A stretch of 51,173 bases of DNA from SVEL01 sp045123575 (GTDB taxonomy: Bacteria > Bacillota > Clostridia > Lachnospirales > Lachnospiraceae). Below the pieces are notes generated by a model that did no database searches, was not told the DNA's origin, and was given only the letters and a program-made list of their open reading frames with translations. The position numbers were made by a program, and so were the translations under genes. The stretch is taken from NCBI GenBank assembly GCA_045123575.1, contig JBGVKG010000016.1, forward strand, positions 1 to 51,173, written 5' to 3'. This document shows positions 14,991-24,438 of this stretch, in pieces. Every line of letters starts with the position of its first letter. The first letter of the stretch is position 1.

Positions 14991-16358
14991 TTAATACACA
15001 TCATTAATTGCATTTAGAATGGAGGATGCTTTCCTAGCAAAAGGATTGTTAGACAACTCTTCACCTTTTAAGGTGGCCTGCATAACTGGGCTATATCTCA
15101 GAAAAGTATCCGTGAATGACTTAAAGACTTCGCATACTAGAATATCTGGTGAAAGAGCAGTAACATACTGATGATATCTTACACAAAAGTTTAGTATGTC
15201 GTCATATTGTACATTAGGTATTTGAACGGCAATACGAGCTTCCGATTGTTTAATGCGAATTTTTCGATCTAGTACTTTTGCCTGTCCAAATGTATCTACT
15301 ATGAGAGATAGCGTAGATTCTTCGCACTCCAATACGCAAGTCGTAAGGTTTTCTTTTGTTGAAATAGTTAGTAAAGGACGAGTTGATGTGTACATTTTGC
15401 TATCGAAAGTTTGGTTTTTATCTTTCTCGGAGATAAAAAACTTAATTAACTCTTCTGGAATAGGAGCGCAAGGCTCACTTTTTGAACAGAAGGGTTCCAC
15501 TGATATTATGTGGTCAACGCGTAGGTGAAATGGAACGGTTTCGCCAAATGGTGTGGCTAATAGATATAGTTCTCCTTTGTACCAGAATAGCGCATATGGG
15601 TTTAAGACATATGGTTCTGTCTTGTTTTGACTTTCAAAGGAAATATCTTCATTTATGCGTTTGTGATGTAGAGAGTACTCTCCCCATTCTACCTCAATCT
15701 GATATTTATTAGATATGGCATCCTGCAGTTTGTTGACTATAGTAAATATATTCAGACAGCCCATATTATAGTGTGGCGAATCAGTTGTGATTTTAGGTAA
15801 ATCATGTGCTGAATCAATGCCATTAATTTTGGTGGGGTCAATTAGGGTTGCAGGAGAAAGTAATCGCAGATTCTGATATATAAATGCTGCGTCAGTATCA
15901 GATATATAGCGATTTGAAGCTATGGCACCGTAAAGAGTAGTAATAGCATCTTTGCTAAGTAAAGGTTTGAAATAATATTTATACTGTGGTTTACAGGTTT
16001 TGCTAGGTTTTGCTCGTTCTGATTTTGGAGTGGAACAGCAAACCGTGCCACCGTATGCGAGTATAAAAGCGTTTCGAGTACTTGAGTAATCTATGCTGTC
16101 ATCCTCCAATAGCTCAACAATATATCTTAGCTTTCTCAAGATGGTTTTTGAGGAATGGCCTCTAATATCATCACTGTATTCATCCTTATGCGAGAAAGCA
16201 GACATAGCAGAAGCAATTTCGGATGCTGAAAGTGGATGGGCCTCGTTTGTACAATATTTAAGAGCTGTCATTAAAAAACTTGTTTCTAAGCTGTTTATAA
16301 TAGGTTTATATTTATCAGAATCGTCGTCGATTCTAGTGGTATTAATGGTTTCTTTCAT
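14991..16358 (-). CDS. WYL domain transcriptional regulator
   Basis: The 455-residue protein has an N-terminal winged-helix-like region (about residues 20-110) and a WYL domain marked by NPYALFWYKGELYLLA (near residue 255). A C-terminal WCX-like extension follows. WYL proteins bind small ligands or nucleotides and regulate accessory loci, including phage-defence systems. The gene is convergent with the CbbX-like gene and divergent from the decayed gene at 16480. The start is the ATG at 16358 with an AGGTATC sequence ahead; SD support is moderate. The ligand is unknown. Confidence 0.8.
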   Translation of the reverse strand: MKETINTTRIDDDSDKYKPIINSLETSFLMTALKYCTNEAHPLSASEIASAMSAFSHKDEYSDDIRGHSSKTILRKLRYIVELLEDDSIDYSSTRNAFILAYGGTVCCSTPKSERAKPSKTCKPQYKYYFKPLLSKDAITTLYGAIASNRYISDTDAAFIYQNLRLLSPATLIDPTKINGIDSAHDLPKITTDSPHYNMGCLNIFTIVNKLQDAISNKYQIEVEWGEYSLHHKRINEDISFESQNKTEPYVLNPYALFWYKGELYLLATPFGETVPFHLRVDHIISVEPFCSKSEPCAPIPEELIKFFISEKDKNQTFDSKMYTSTRPLLTISTKENLTTCVLECEESTLSLIVDTFGQAKVLDRKIRIKQSEARIAVQIPNVQYDDILNFCVRYHQYVTALSPDILVCEVFKSFTDTFLRYSPVMQATLKGEELSNNPFARKASSILNAINDVY

Positions 16359-16479
16359 AAGATACCTCCATGATATATATAGTATTTACTGAGTTGTTAA
16401 GCAAAACAAACTATTAAATATAATTATAGCAAAGACAAAAACAAATAACAATAAAACAAAGTTGAAAGGAGAAAATGTT

Positions 16480-17138
16480 ATGGAACACAAAAAATTTATG
16501 GATATTTCAAGAATAAAATTCGGAGCTGAAATTGAACATGCTAATACAGTGGCTTTTGAGTTAGTAGATATTATTCAGAACGAGGTTTAAAAATTTGCTC
16601 AAGAACATAGTCTTACATATATTCACGTTTTATACGAAGGAGTGTTTATTTCCCGGGAATATTGTCTATCATTTATCAACAGCCCTGCATATGGAGATAA
16701 ACAGGAAGGAATTGTTATAAAGAATCAATCTAAGTTAAATGAAAATAATTGTAATATCCGATAGTTCTTAAGTATGTAAATGAAGGATTTGCTGAAATCG
16801 ATATGAACAAAGTGGAGAAAATTAAAAGTCAACAGGAAAAAGAAAAAACAAAACAGAAGGAACGAGCGGTATATATTGTAGATATGATAGTTACTGAACG
16901 TAGAGTTGAGAAAGAGTTGTATAAAATGCGTGACAAGGGAATTATTCCGGAAAAAATATCGTTAAGAGATCTGAATATTGTGGCGAAATATCTTCCTAAA
17001 AGAATTAGTGAGAATTGTGTGAAGGAAGAAACAACATTAGTGGAAGAAGCAGGTGAATATTTTGAAAAAACGTGTAGTGCCAAGGTGATGAAATGTGTTA
17101 AAGCACTTCTATTAAGAGAAAATGATGTTCTAACTTGA
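16480..17138 (+). pseudogene. decayed hypothetical gene with an internal stop and a frameshift
   Basis: A clear start (ATG 16480, GAAAGGAG eight bases upstream) opens a 36-codon reading frame that ends at TAA 16588-16590. The same frame then continues with normal-looking codons to TAG 16762. Near 16750 protein-like sequence passes to another frame (KYVNEGFAEID), which runs without a break into the ORF starting with ATG 16803 and ending at 17138. That last piece (111 codons) has no good SD. I read the whole as one gene broken by a nonsense change and a frameshift. It is also possible that the 16803-17138 part is still a real small charged protein. No family recognised. Confidence 0.5.
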
Positions 17139-17157
17139 AAGTTTCGAGTTAGAACAT
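17125..17157 (+). repeat. perfect inverted repeat at the end of the decayed gene
   Basis: ATGTTCTAACT (17125-17135) pairs perfectly with AGTTAGAACAT (17147-17157); the stop codon TGA 17136-17138 is in the loop. There is no T tract, so it may be an operator or an RNA end structure ahead of the phosphoesterase gene. Confidence 0.55.
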
Positions 17158-17177
17158 TAAAGTATAGAGGAGAGAAA

Positions 17178-17936
17178 ATGATGATATATGTAACCGGTGA
17201 TTGCCATGCTGATTTTGCAAGATTTAATATAGACAACTTTCCTGAACAGAATGAAATGTCAAAAAAAGATTATGTTATTATCTGTGGAGATTTTGGTGGT
17301 GTATGGAATAAGGATGAAGAAAGTTCGCAAGAAAGATGGTGGATGGATTGGCTGGAGAATAAACCATTTACAACATTATTTGTAGACGGAAATCATGAGA
17401 ATTTTGATAGGTTGTATAGTTATCCAGTGGAAGAATGGAATGGTGGTAAGGTTCATAATATTAGAGCATCAGTGATGCATCTGATGCGTGGACAAGTATT
17501 CACTATTGAGGGGAAGAAAATATTTACCTTTGGTGGAGCTAAAAGCCATGATATATCTGAAGGTATTTTGGAATTAGATGATCCTGATTTTGAAAATAAG
17601 AGAAAAGCATTAGAGAAGGGATGGAAGCCATATCGTATTAATCACCTAAGTTGGTGGGCGCAGGAATTACCAACGGAAGAAGAAATGGATGAAGGAAGAA
17701 AGAACTTAGAAACACATAGGAATAAAGTGGATTATATAATGACGCATTGTTGTGCGTCTAGTGTGCAAGCATGTATTGGAAAAGAAATGTTCCGACCAGA
17801 TATTTTGACGAAATATTTTGAAGATATTACCAGGGAGGTTGAATATAAAAAATGGTTCTTCGGGCATTATCATTATGCGACGGTTAGTAGTGCAAAAGAT
17901 ATATTGTTGTACAAAGAGATTATAAGAATTGTATAG
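17178..17936 (+). CDS. calcineurin-like metallophosphoesterase
   Basis: The 252-residue protein carries the full two-metal phosphoesterase set: GDCH (D8, H10), CGDFGG, GNHE, THCC and GHYH, in the expected order. The usual GDxH, GDxxD/G, GNHE and GHxH motifs are therefore all met. Members hydrolyse phosphomonoesters, cyclic nucleotides or nucleic acid ends; the substrate is not evident. Two ATGs (17178 and 17181) follow GAGGAGAG, and either could be used. It comes just after the decayed gene and could once have been in an operon with it. Confidence 0.83.
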   Translation: MMIYVTGDCHADFARFNIDNFPEQNEMSKKDYVIICGDFGGVWNKDEESSQERWWMDWLENKPFTTLFVDGNHENFDRLYSYPVEEWNGGKVHNIRASVMHLMRGQVFTIEGKKIFTFGGAKSHDISEGILELDDPDFENKRKALEKGWKPYRINHLSWWAQELPTEEEMDEGRKNLETHRNKVDYIMTHCCASSVQACIGKEMFRPDILTKYFEDITREVEYKKWFFGHYHYATVSSAKDILLYKEIIRIV

Positions 17937-17979
17937 TAATGCATTGCAGAAAGAGATACATTTAGAAATTATATCGCAA

Positions 17980-18008
17980 TTGCATAAATAGTGTTTTCAA
18001 TGTATAAT
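17980..18008 (+). promoter_or_regulatory. promoter of the PH-domain operon
   Basis: TTGCAT (17980-17985) and TATAAT (18003-18008) with a 17-base spacer lie 60 bases ahead of the start at 18069. Confidence 0.65.
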
Positions 18009-18068
18009 ATCTAGGTGAAAATAATATAACCGTGGTGTCATAGTACATACGGGGAAAGAGGGAATGAA

Positions 18069-18548
18069 ATGAATAAAGAGTATAGTAAATTATCGAAAAA
18101 CGCGTTGATATGTATGTATATAGCATCGGGTATATTGGATGTGATATTAGCTGTTGCAGTGGTTGTTGTGTGGAGATTATTCTTCGCTGAGGAAATGTGG
18201 GCTATGATTGTAGCTATAGTAGTTCTTGTATTGTGTGTATTTGAACTGCTTGTTAGCCCTTGTATAAGATATAATAGATACAAGTATCATATAGATGATG
18301 AGTGTATTGATGTTATAGAGGGACTAGTATTCGTTCAGAGAAATATAGTGCCAATAGAGAGATTACATAAGATTGCAGTTATCAGAGGTCCTATAGACAG
18401 AATGTTAGGACTTGGTAAGGTACAGGTTACAACTGCTGGTGGAGATGTGACTATAAGATTTCTTGAGATGGAGAAAGCTGAGAAAATAGCAGAATCTCTT
18501 AAGCATAGAATTAACCAGATAGCATCTGAGGAAAAGGAGATGTTATAA
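18069..18548 (+). CDS. PH domain membrane protein, YdbS-like
   Basis: The 159-residue protein has two membrane helices (about residues 12-35 and 42-62) followed by one bacterial PH domain of the YdbS type. The region containing VFVQRNIVPIERLHKI is the hallmark, with a following loop GLGKVQVTTAGGDV. These pairs of YdbS/YdbT proteins are known mostly as membrane proteins of unknown role, in some species linked to envelope stress or antimicrobial resistance. The stop codon overlaps the start of the next gene by one base (TAATG), implying translational coupling. Confidence 0.8.
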   Translation: MNKEYSKLSKNALICMYIASGILDVILAVAVVVVWRLFFAEEMWAMIVAIVVLVLCVFELLVSPCIRYNRYKYHIDDECIDVIEGLVFVQRNIVPIERLHKIAVIRGPIDRMLGLGKVQVTTAGGDVTIRFLEMEKAEKIAESLKHRINQIASEEKEML

Positions 18549-20203
18549 TGGATATTCAAAATAAAAGATTTAGATGTCACGGCAGTATTGTGCTTGAGAA
18601 AACAGGAAAAACCATATTTTTTCTTTTAATACTGGTTGCAGCTAATATGGCAGATGCACTTACGGCGATGGATGTCAGTGATTTTAATGAAGAATTGATA
18701 GGAATACTGGTGATTGTAGGAGGTATTCTCATTGTATTAGGGATTATAGTTATACTGGCTGTTATAAACTGGCGTAAAACTACTATAACTATAGACGACG
18801 AGGCTATTGTATGGGAAAGAGATACGCTTAATAAAAAGACGCTTACCATAGGAATCAAGAGTATATCTAGCATAAATATCGAACGTAATATTTTCGAGAG
18901 AATTATAGGCACGGCCAAGCTTAAGTTGGATACAGATAGCTTATCTACTGCTGACGCAACAGATGTAGAGTTTATATTTAAGCATGAGGATGCATTGGCA
19001 TATAAGGCCTATCTTGAGGCTAAGGTAAAGGAAAATAAGGATGGCGCAACTGTATATGGAGCAGAGCATATTATTGAAAATCCTACAGGTAAAACAATCG
19101 GAAAAGCAGATATAGAGCCTGAAGGTAGTCATAGTTTTGATAAAAATGATAGAGATTATGACAATATGAGTCAAGGCGTTGACGATACTAATGATAATAT
19201 CCATTATACTAAGGCGACATATACATCAGATTTTGAAGAGATAGTAATGCATTGCATTTTTGATCTTAAGCTAACAAGTCTTTTAGTGGGTATTCCTATA
19301 ATTGTTTTTGCCATATTAGGCACAGTGGCAATGTATATGGATGGAGAACTTGGATTTGAAGCTATCATAGCGTCTATATTACAGATAGGAGCGTTTGGAT
19401 ATGCAGCTCTTTATAGTATTATAGGTAAGTTTTTCAGGTATTACAATCTGACGGTGTCCAGACAGGAAAATAGAATATACATGAAGTATGGTATGCTTAA
19501 GATAAGAGAGTATATACTTCCTGTGGAGAAGATAAACGCTATACATCTTAAGCAGACTTTGATAGGCAGATTATTTAAAAGATATAATGTGTCTGTGGAG
19601 TGTGTAGGTGTGGGTGATAATGAAAATGAGATTGCGCAGCTTACATTGTCATTAAAGCTTGATGAGATAAGGGAGAGATTGTCGGTTTTATTGCCAGAAT
19701 ATGATTTATCACAGTTAGAACAGGTGAGACCTGTTGGGAAAAGGGCTATGTGTCATAAGTTTATGAGATTGGTAGTGATAGCTTTCTTTGTTATATGCGT
19801 GAATGTGGGCATAGTTATAGGTGCTCAGATGGTAGATGATTTTGGTGCAGAGAGTTTAGATGCGACTTTCTGGATAATTGATGGTATTGTTGTTGGAGCG
19901 ATTTTGCTATATACATTACTGTATAGTTTGTTACAGGTTAAAGTAGAAGCTGTAGGTGTGTGTAATAAGCATCTTATATCAGTCACAGGCTCATATGGCA
20001 AGGATATAACGATGATGTCTTATAAGAAGATACAGTATGTGTCGGTTAGAAAGTCGCCTATTAGCCGTATAAGTGGTCTAGTGAGAGGTAGTGTAAATAT
20101 ATTGGCAGGAGTGTTAGACAGCACAAAGATCGTGCCATATATGGATGAATATCAGGTGGATAGTCTTACTGAGAGGGTTTGCGACAGAATGACTTTAGAG
20201 TAA
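18548..20203 (+). CDS. PH domain membrane protein, YdbT-like
   Basis: The 551-residue partner of the preceding gene holds repeated modules of two membrane helices plus a bacterial PH domain. Helices fall near residues 18-35, 45-65, 235-255, 262-285, 400-420 and 435-458. PH-type segments containing REYILPVEKINAIHL (near residue 320) and MSYKKIQYVSV (near residue 490) follow the helices. A Glu/Asp-rich insert (about residues 160-220) is specific to this protein. It is coupled to the upstream gene by the TAATG overlap and probably works with it at the membrane. Confidence 0.78.
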   Translation: MDIQNKRFRCHGSIVLEKTGKTIFFLLILVAANMADALTAMDVSDFNEELIGILVIVGGILIVLGIIVILAVINWRKTTITIDDEAIVWERDTLNKKTLTIGIKSISSINIERNIFERIIGTAKLKLDTDSLSTADATDVEFIFKHEDALAYKAYLEAKVKENKDGATVYGAEHIIENPTGKTIGKADIEPEGSHSFDKNDRDYDNMSQGVDDTNDNIHYTKATYTSDFEEIVMHCIFDLKLTSLLVGIPIIVFAILGTVAMYMDGELGFEAIIASILQIGAFGYAALYSIIGKFFRYYNLTVSRQENRIYMKYGMLKIREYILPVEKINAIHLKQTLIGRLFKRYNVSVECVGVGDNENEIAQLTLSLKLDEIRERLSVLLPEYDLSQLEQVRPVGKRAMCHKFMRLVVIAFFVICVNVGIVIGAQMVDDFGAESLDATFWIIDGIVVGAILLYTLLYSLLQVKVEAVGVCNKHLISVTGSYGKDITMMSYKKIQYVSVRKSPISRISGLVRGSVNILAGVLDSTKIVPYMDEYQVDSLTERVCDRMTLE

Positions 20204-20222
20204 AGCGGAGAGGTAATACGAA

Positions 20223-21014
20223 ATGGAAAATATGATGTACGATACAAAGATAATAGCGAATTATCATACACATACAACAAGGTGTAAGCATGCCTGTGGT
20301 GATGATAGGGAATATGTGGAAGCAGCTATAAAATCAGGATTTAAGACACTTGGGTTTGCTGATCATACCCCTTATCCAACTGGTACAGGATATGAGTCAT
20401 TTATGCGTATGGCTCCTTCTGAGTTTGAGGGATACGTAGACTCTTTAACTGCACTTAAGGAGGAATACAAGAGGGATATCGACATTTATATAGGTGTTGA
20501 GGCGGAGTATTTTCCAAAGTATTTTGAAAAATTAGTAGACTTTATGAAGGATTACCCTCTAGACTATATGATACTTGGTAATCATTTCGTGGATGATGAG
20601 GAAAATGGCCGTTCTGTGGGCGTTCAGTTTAAGGAACCAGAATTACTTAGTGGATATGTAGATAATGTTATAGAGGCTATGAAAAGTGGTAAATTTGCTT
20701 ATGTGGCACATCCAGACCTACCTGCTTATATGGGAGAGGGTGGAGAGCTTGTGAGAGAAGCAGCTTTTCGTAAGATGTGTTTGGCGGCTAAGGAATATAA
20801 TGTACCATTAGAGATTAATGTAAATGGTTATGTGAGAGGTATACAGTATCCTTCAGATACGTTATTCAAGGTGGCTGGTGAATGTGGCAATGATGTGATA
20901 ATAGGATTGGATGTCCATGACCCAAGCCAGTTTGGTAATGAAAGAGCCATAGCGTACTGCGTGAATTTGGCTAAGAAGTATGAGCTTAATCTTCTTAGAA
21001 GTCTAAATCTATAA
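20223..21014 (+). CDS. PHP domain phosphatase, histidinol-phosphatase type
   Basis: The 263-residue protein starts the PHP fold with NYHTHTTRCKHA, and continues with FADHTPYP, GVEAEYFP, GNHF, AHPDL and GLDVHDP, the metal ligands of the HisJ/HisK-like family. These enzymes remove phosphate from histidinol phosphate in histidine synthesis. No other his gene is near, so another sugar or alcohol phosphate is possible. GGAGAGG lies a normal distance ahead of ATG 20223. It is 19 bases from the PH-domain gene and probably shares its transcript. Confidence 0.78.
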   Translation: MENMMYDTKIIANYHTHTTRCKHACGDDREYVEAAIKSGFKTLGFADHTPYPTGTGYESFMRMAPSEFEGYVDSLTALKEEYKRDIDIYIGVEAEYFPKYFEKLVDFMKDYPLDYMILGNHFVDDEENGRSVGVQFKEPELLSGYVDNVIEAMKSGKFAYVAHPDLPAYMGEGGELVREAAFRKMCLAAKEYNVPLEINVNGYVRGIQYPSDTLFKVAGECGNDVIIGLDVHDPSQFGNERAIAYCVNLAKKYELNLLRSLNL

Positions 21015-21093
21015 TATATACTTATAAGATATGAGTATATATTGCAGATTAGACGGAGTGAAGATGACATAAGAGAAGTGGAAGAGGTTGACA

Positions 21094-21915
21094 ATGAGTA
21101 GATGGATAATAAAACATGCAAAGCCATTGTTTATAGGCTTGTTTGCAACTTTTTGTATAATAGGGGCAGTACTTTTGGGATGCTTTGGATGGGACATAGT
21201 AGCAGTATTTTTGTTAACATTTATATTTTTTATGATTATATATGTATTCTACTTTTACCTTATCAATGAGCTATTGAAAAAAGGGATAGAGTCATGTGAA
21301 CAGCGTTGTGATCCAGAAGGCTTTTTAAAGATAACAGAGGAACTTTTGTCATATGGTGTAAAAGGTTGGATAAGACAGGTTGTGCTTATAGATTATTATG
21401 ATGCCCTCAGATGGTCAGGTCAGTATGAGAGGACTTATGAGCTTCTAAAGGCTGTCAATATAGATAAGGAGGCCGGAACAGACCCTAGCACAAAGGTTGT
21501 GTATTATTATAATCTAACAGATATATGTACACAGGTGGGAAAATATGATGAGGCAAATATCTGGTATGACAAGATGCAACAGATATATGGAGATATAAAG
21601 AATGAGAAGATAAAGCAGATGTATGAGCATATAGTTATATGTGGTCAGGCATATGATTATTATCGTAAGGGACAGTATGCGCAAACGGTACAAACTGTGT
21701 GCGAATTAAGAGCTATATTAACGGCTATGGACAAAAGTGGAAATGGCAAAGTGAAAAAATGTATGTTGGTAGATAATAGCTTGTTGCTTGCTAAATGCTA
21801 TATGGAGCTAGGCGAATTAGATAAGGCTAAGGAATGTCTAGAGTATGTTATAGACAATGGCAACAAATTATATGTGGTAGTGGAAGCAAAGGAAATATTG
21901 GCAAAAATAGGCTAA
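21094..21915 (+). CDS. membrane protein with TPR-like cytoplasmic domain
   Basis: I take ATG 21094 as start (GAAGAGG six bases ahead) rather than the earlier in-frame TTG 21088. The 273-residue protein has two membrane helices near the N-terminus (about residues 12-32 and 36-58). Helical repeats of TPR type follow (for example YDEANIWYDKM and LAKCYMELGELDKAKECLEY). TPRs bind protein partners; none can be named. It lies 79 bases after the PHP phosphatase gene on the same strand. Confidence 0.65.
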   Translation: MSRWIIKHAKPLFIGLFATFCIIGAVLLGCFGWDIVAVFLLTFIFFMIIYVFYFYLINELLKKGIESCEQRCDPEGFLKITEELLSYGVKGWIRQVVLIDYYDALRWSGQYERTYELLKAVNIDKEAGTDPSTKVVYYYNLTDICTQVGKYDEANIWYDKMQQIYGDIKNEKIKQMYEHIVICGQAYDYYRKGQYAQTVQTVCELRAILTAMDKSGNGKVKKCMLVDNSLLLAKCYMELGELDKAKECLEYVIDNGNKLYVVVEAKEILAKIG

Positions 21916-22072
21916 TGCAACCTAAAGTTTACATATAGAACAGGGAAAATGATAGAGTTTTTCGCAAGAGTGGGTTACTCTGTGAGAGTGATTGACAGAT
22001 ATATAAACGGACTACCATGGAGAATGATTATGTGTTTTGTCATGTATAATTGTATAAAAGGAGTGAAGAAAA

Positions 22073-22918
22073 ATGACACTTGGCGAAAAATTATCACGGG
22101 AGCGTAAGGCATTAAATTACACGCAGGAACAACTTGCGGATATATTGGGAGTATCCAGACAGACTATTAGTAAATGGGAGTCCGATATAGCCTATCCAGA
22201 GACCGAAAAACTAATAAAGCTCGGAAAATTATTTGAGTGTTCGATGGATTATCTTCTAAATGATGATATTACAGATAAGAAGGGGAATGGTGCTAAATAT
22301 AGTAATTGTAAGAGTACTTTGGATAAGGCATCAGATATGTTTGATAATGTAACATCATATGCAAGAAAACAGTGCAGAGAGCGAAAGAGCGAAAAGATGT
22401 TATGCGGTATGCCGCTGTATCATATTGGAAAGGATGCAAGAGGATTCTTTGCTATAGGTATGAAGGCAAGAGGCGTAGTTGCCATTGGCTTAAAAGCAAA
22501 GGGAATAGTTTCCATAGGCCTATTATCTATAGGTGTATTATCGTTTGGTTTATTGTCTATTGGCTTGATTGCATTAGGTTGTTTATCATTGGGACTTGTG
22601 GCAGTAGGCTCGATAGCGTTGGGATTACTGGCAGCTGGAGCGATAAGTATAGGTATAGTATCGTTCGGTGCATTAGCCATAGGGTGTTTCGCATCTGGTG
22701 CAGCCGCAATAGGGCAATATGTTGCAGTGGGTGATTATGCCAGTGCTATGATAGCTGTGGGATTAGAGAACGATTCGGTGATTAAAGGAAGCGTACATGA
22801 GATAGTAGGAGGAGTATCAAAGATACCTTCGGTGTATATAAGAGAGTGGCTAGATGGAAATGTACCTTGGTATCTTGGTTGGGCTAAGGATATATTTAAG
22901 CTATATCTTGGGATATAG
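22073..22918 (+). CDS. XRE family regulator with pentapeptide-periodic hydrophobic tail
   Basis: The first 65 residues are a classic XRE helix-turn-helix (YTQEQLADILGVSRQTISKWE). From about residue 118 to 235 comes a striking five-residue repeat, xx(S/A)(I/L/F/V)G, as in LLSIG-VLSFG-LLSIG. It forms more than a dozen consecutive units rich in small and hydrophobic residues. The repeat is too long and too regular for ordinary membrane helices, and could fold as a beta-solenoid or lie in the membrane. A short soluble end (about 45 residues) follows. The gene has AAAGGAG ahead and appears monocistronic. I infer a DNA-binding sensor with an unusual tail. Confidence 0.75.
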   Translation: MTLGEKLSRERKALNYTQEQLADILGVSRQTISKWESDIAYPETEKLIKLGKLFECSMDYLLNDDITDKKGNGAKYSNCKSTLDKASDMFDNVTSYARKQCRERKSEKMLCGMPLYHIGKDARGFFAIGMKARGVVAIGLKAKGIVSIGLLSIGVLSFGLLSIGLIALGCLSLGLVAVGSIALGLLAAGAISIGIVSFGALAIGCFASGAAAIGQYVAVGDYASAMIAVGLENDSVIKGSVHEIVGGVSKIPSVYIREWLDGNVPWYLGWAKDIFKLYLGI

Positions 22919-22972
22919 ATACTATGAAACCGTAGCATGAAAAAGTAATCATTATATGTGTGTAGGTTATTA

Positions 22973-23013
22973 AAAAGGATATAGATGTGATTAAAACGCA
23001 TCTATATCCTTTT
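22973..23013. terminator. bidirectional terminator
   Basis: AAAAGGATATAGATG (22973-22987) pairs with CATCTATATCCTTTT (22999-23013) between convergent genes. A and T tracts on either side serve both strands. Confidence 0.88.
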
Positions 23014-23026
23014 CGCTATACATAGG

Positions 23027-23899
23027 TTACCAATACAATTTTAGGTTTTCTTCAGCTTGTTCTACAGAATAATTAAAGTCATCCATTATCATAGCTAAAG
23101 TCTTTTCTCTTGTGGCGCCAAAACGCTTACAAGAAGTGATAGTTGCCTCGAGTCTACCTTCGAGTCTACCCTCATCTATGCCTTTCAACTTTGCAGCTTC
23201 GATATCATCTTTAAATAACTCGTATAATGCCTCGCACATGTTTCTCTCCTCCTCAAATTGCTTGTTGTTGGCATGAACTATAATGTTCATGACTGATTTG
23301 TATAACTGGTTTCTACTGTGCTTACCATATTCCTGGGATAATTGGTTGATGATGTTTCGCTCTCGGATATCATCAGTTAAGCTATTTAGCCACAGATTGT
23401 CCTTTGGGGTAAGCTGTGAAGTAACTAGCAGCTGCATATCTATTACATCTCCAACTATATAATAAATACCAGCAGATTTGTTAATAATGTTATAGTTATG
23501 GGTTTTACATAGATATCGAGTAAGTTTTTTAGGGTAATGCCTACATACAAAGGTTATGGTAATGTCTTTTATAGGGATTTCGTCTACGCTATTGGTAGAA
23601 GATTTATAGAAGCAGGTGTAACCATATACTTTGTAGAAATCATCAATGCTTAGATAATCATCAGGGCTTTTGTACTCGACAATGTTGTGGGTCTTGAATA
23701 TTTGACCGATATTTTTTTTGACTTTATAGTCAGATTCTTTCTTGATAACTAACACGTCAATCTGCATTGGTTTAGTACCAAGAGTATGTTCGTTTTCAAA
23801 TATTAGCTTATCTGCTTCATCAGCAAGCTCTATCTGAATACTGGCATAGAATGCAGGATGCCATTGTAATGGCTTCCGTTCTTTTGTGTTCTTTGTCAT
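23027..23899 (-). CDS. Rpn-type PD-(D/E)XK nuclease family protein
   Basis: The 290-residue protein has the PD-(D/E)XK pattern of the Rpn/transposase-31-like family. MQIDVLVIKK supplies the Asp and NIVEYKSPDD the ExK (near residues 48 and 73). The C-terminal tail, with GIDEGRLEGRLEA and a coiled helix, is also typical of this family. Rpn proteins of E. coli promote RecA-independent recombination and some act in phage defence; most Clostridial members are uncharacterised and multicopy. The start is ATG 23899, with GGAGAC ahead on the minus strand. Confidence 0.78.
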   Translation of the reverse strand: MTKNTKERKPLQWHPAFYASIQIELADEADKLIFENEHTLGTKPMQIDVLVIKKESDYKVKKNIGQIFKTHNIVEYKSPDDYLSIDDFYKVYGYTCFYKSSTNSVDEIPIKDITITFVCRHYPKKLTRYLCKTHNYNIINKSAGIYYIVGDVIDMQLLVTSQLTPKDNLWLNSLTDDIRERNIINQLSQEYGKHSRNQLYKSVMNIIVHANNKQFEEERNMCEALYELFKDDIEAAKLKGIDEGRLEGRLEATITSCKRFGATREKTLAMIMDDFNYSVEQAEENLKLYW

Positions 23900-23996
23900 A
23901 GTAGTCTCCTATTATCGAAAGGCTACTTTCCGCATAAATAGAATAACATATTTGGGGAGGAAAGGGAAGAACGAAAAAAGCCAGAATGACATTTTA

Positions 23997-24341
23997 TCAG
24001 TTCGGGCTTTTCGTGAGTTCAATATACATTTGTAGATAGCGGTATAAACGCTTGATTTCCTCATCCTTTCCTGTATGAAGAATATCTATAATTTCATTAG
24101 GTAACTTAGAGAGTGCATTATTATCCTTTGTCCCCCAAATTATATAATCAAGGCTACATTCAAATATATCGCAAAATTCCATCAGATTCTTGAGAGAAAG
24201 GCATGATGTACCGCGTTCAGTATGAGAAATGTGCTTTGGGCTGACATCAAGCTGCTCTGCTAATGTTTCTTGTGTGACTCCATGTGCACGACGGATTTCA
24301 CTTATGCGCTTTCCGATGGGTATTAAAACATTACTTTCCAT
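23997..24341 (-). CDS. XRE family transcriptional regulator
   Basis: The 114-residue protein is a single helix-turn-helix domain (VTQETLAEQLDVSPKHISHTERG) with a short helical C-terminus. AGGAGG lies about ten bases ahead of the start on the minus strand. Such small regulators often control their own promoter. Here the shared divergent region (24342-24502) contains ACTCAT/ATGAGT inverted repeats that could be its operator. Its partner gene on the other side is now decayed (24503-24730). Confidence 0.8.
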   Translation of the reverse strand: MESNVLIPIGKRISEIRRAHGVTQETLAEQLDVSPKHISHTERGTSCLSLKNLMEFCDIFECSLDYIIWGTKDNNALSKLPNEIIDILHTGKDEEIKRLYRYLQMYIELTKSPN

Positions 24342-24438
24342 AGTTAATTAGACCTCCTAAGTATAGTTTATGTGGCTTTATAGGTTTTATTAACTCATTA
24401 AAAGGTCTATGAGTAAATATATAATAAACCAAAAAGGT

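Noticed and set aside
22372..22734. 120-codon alternative frame inside the XRE regulator repeat region
   Set aside because: A by-product of the period-15 base repeat; composition is unlike a real protein and no start signals exist.
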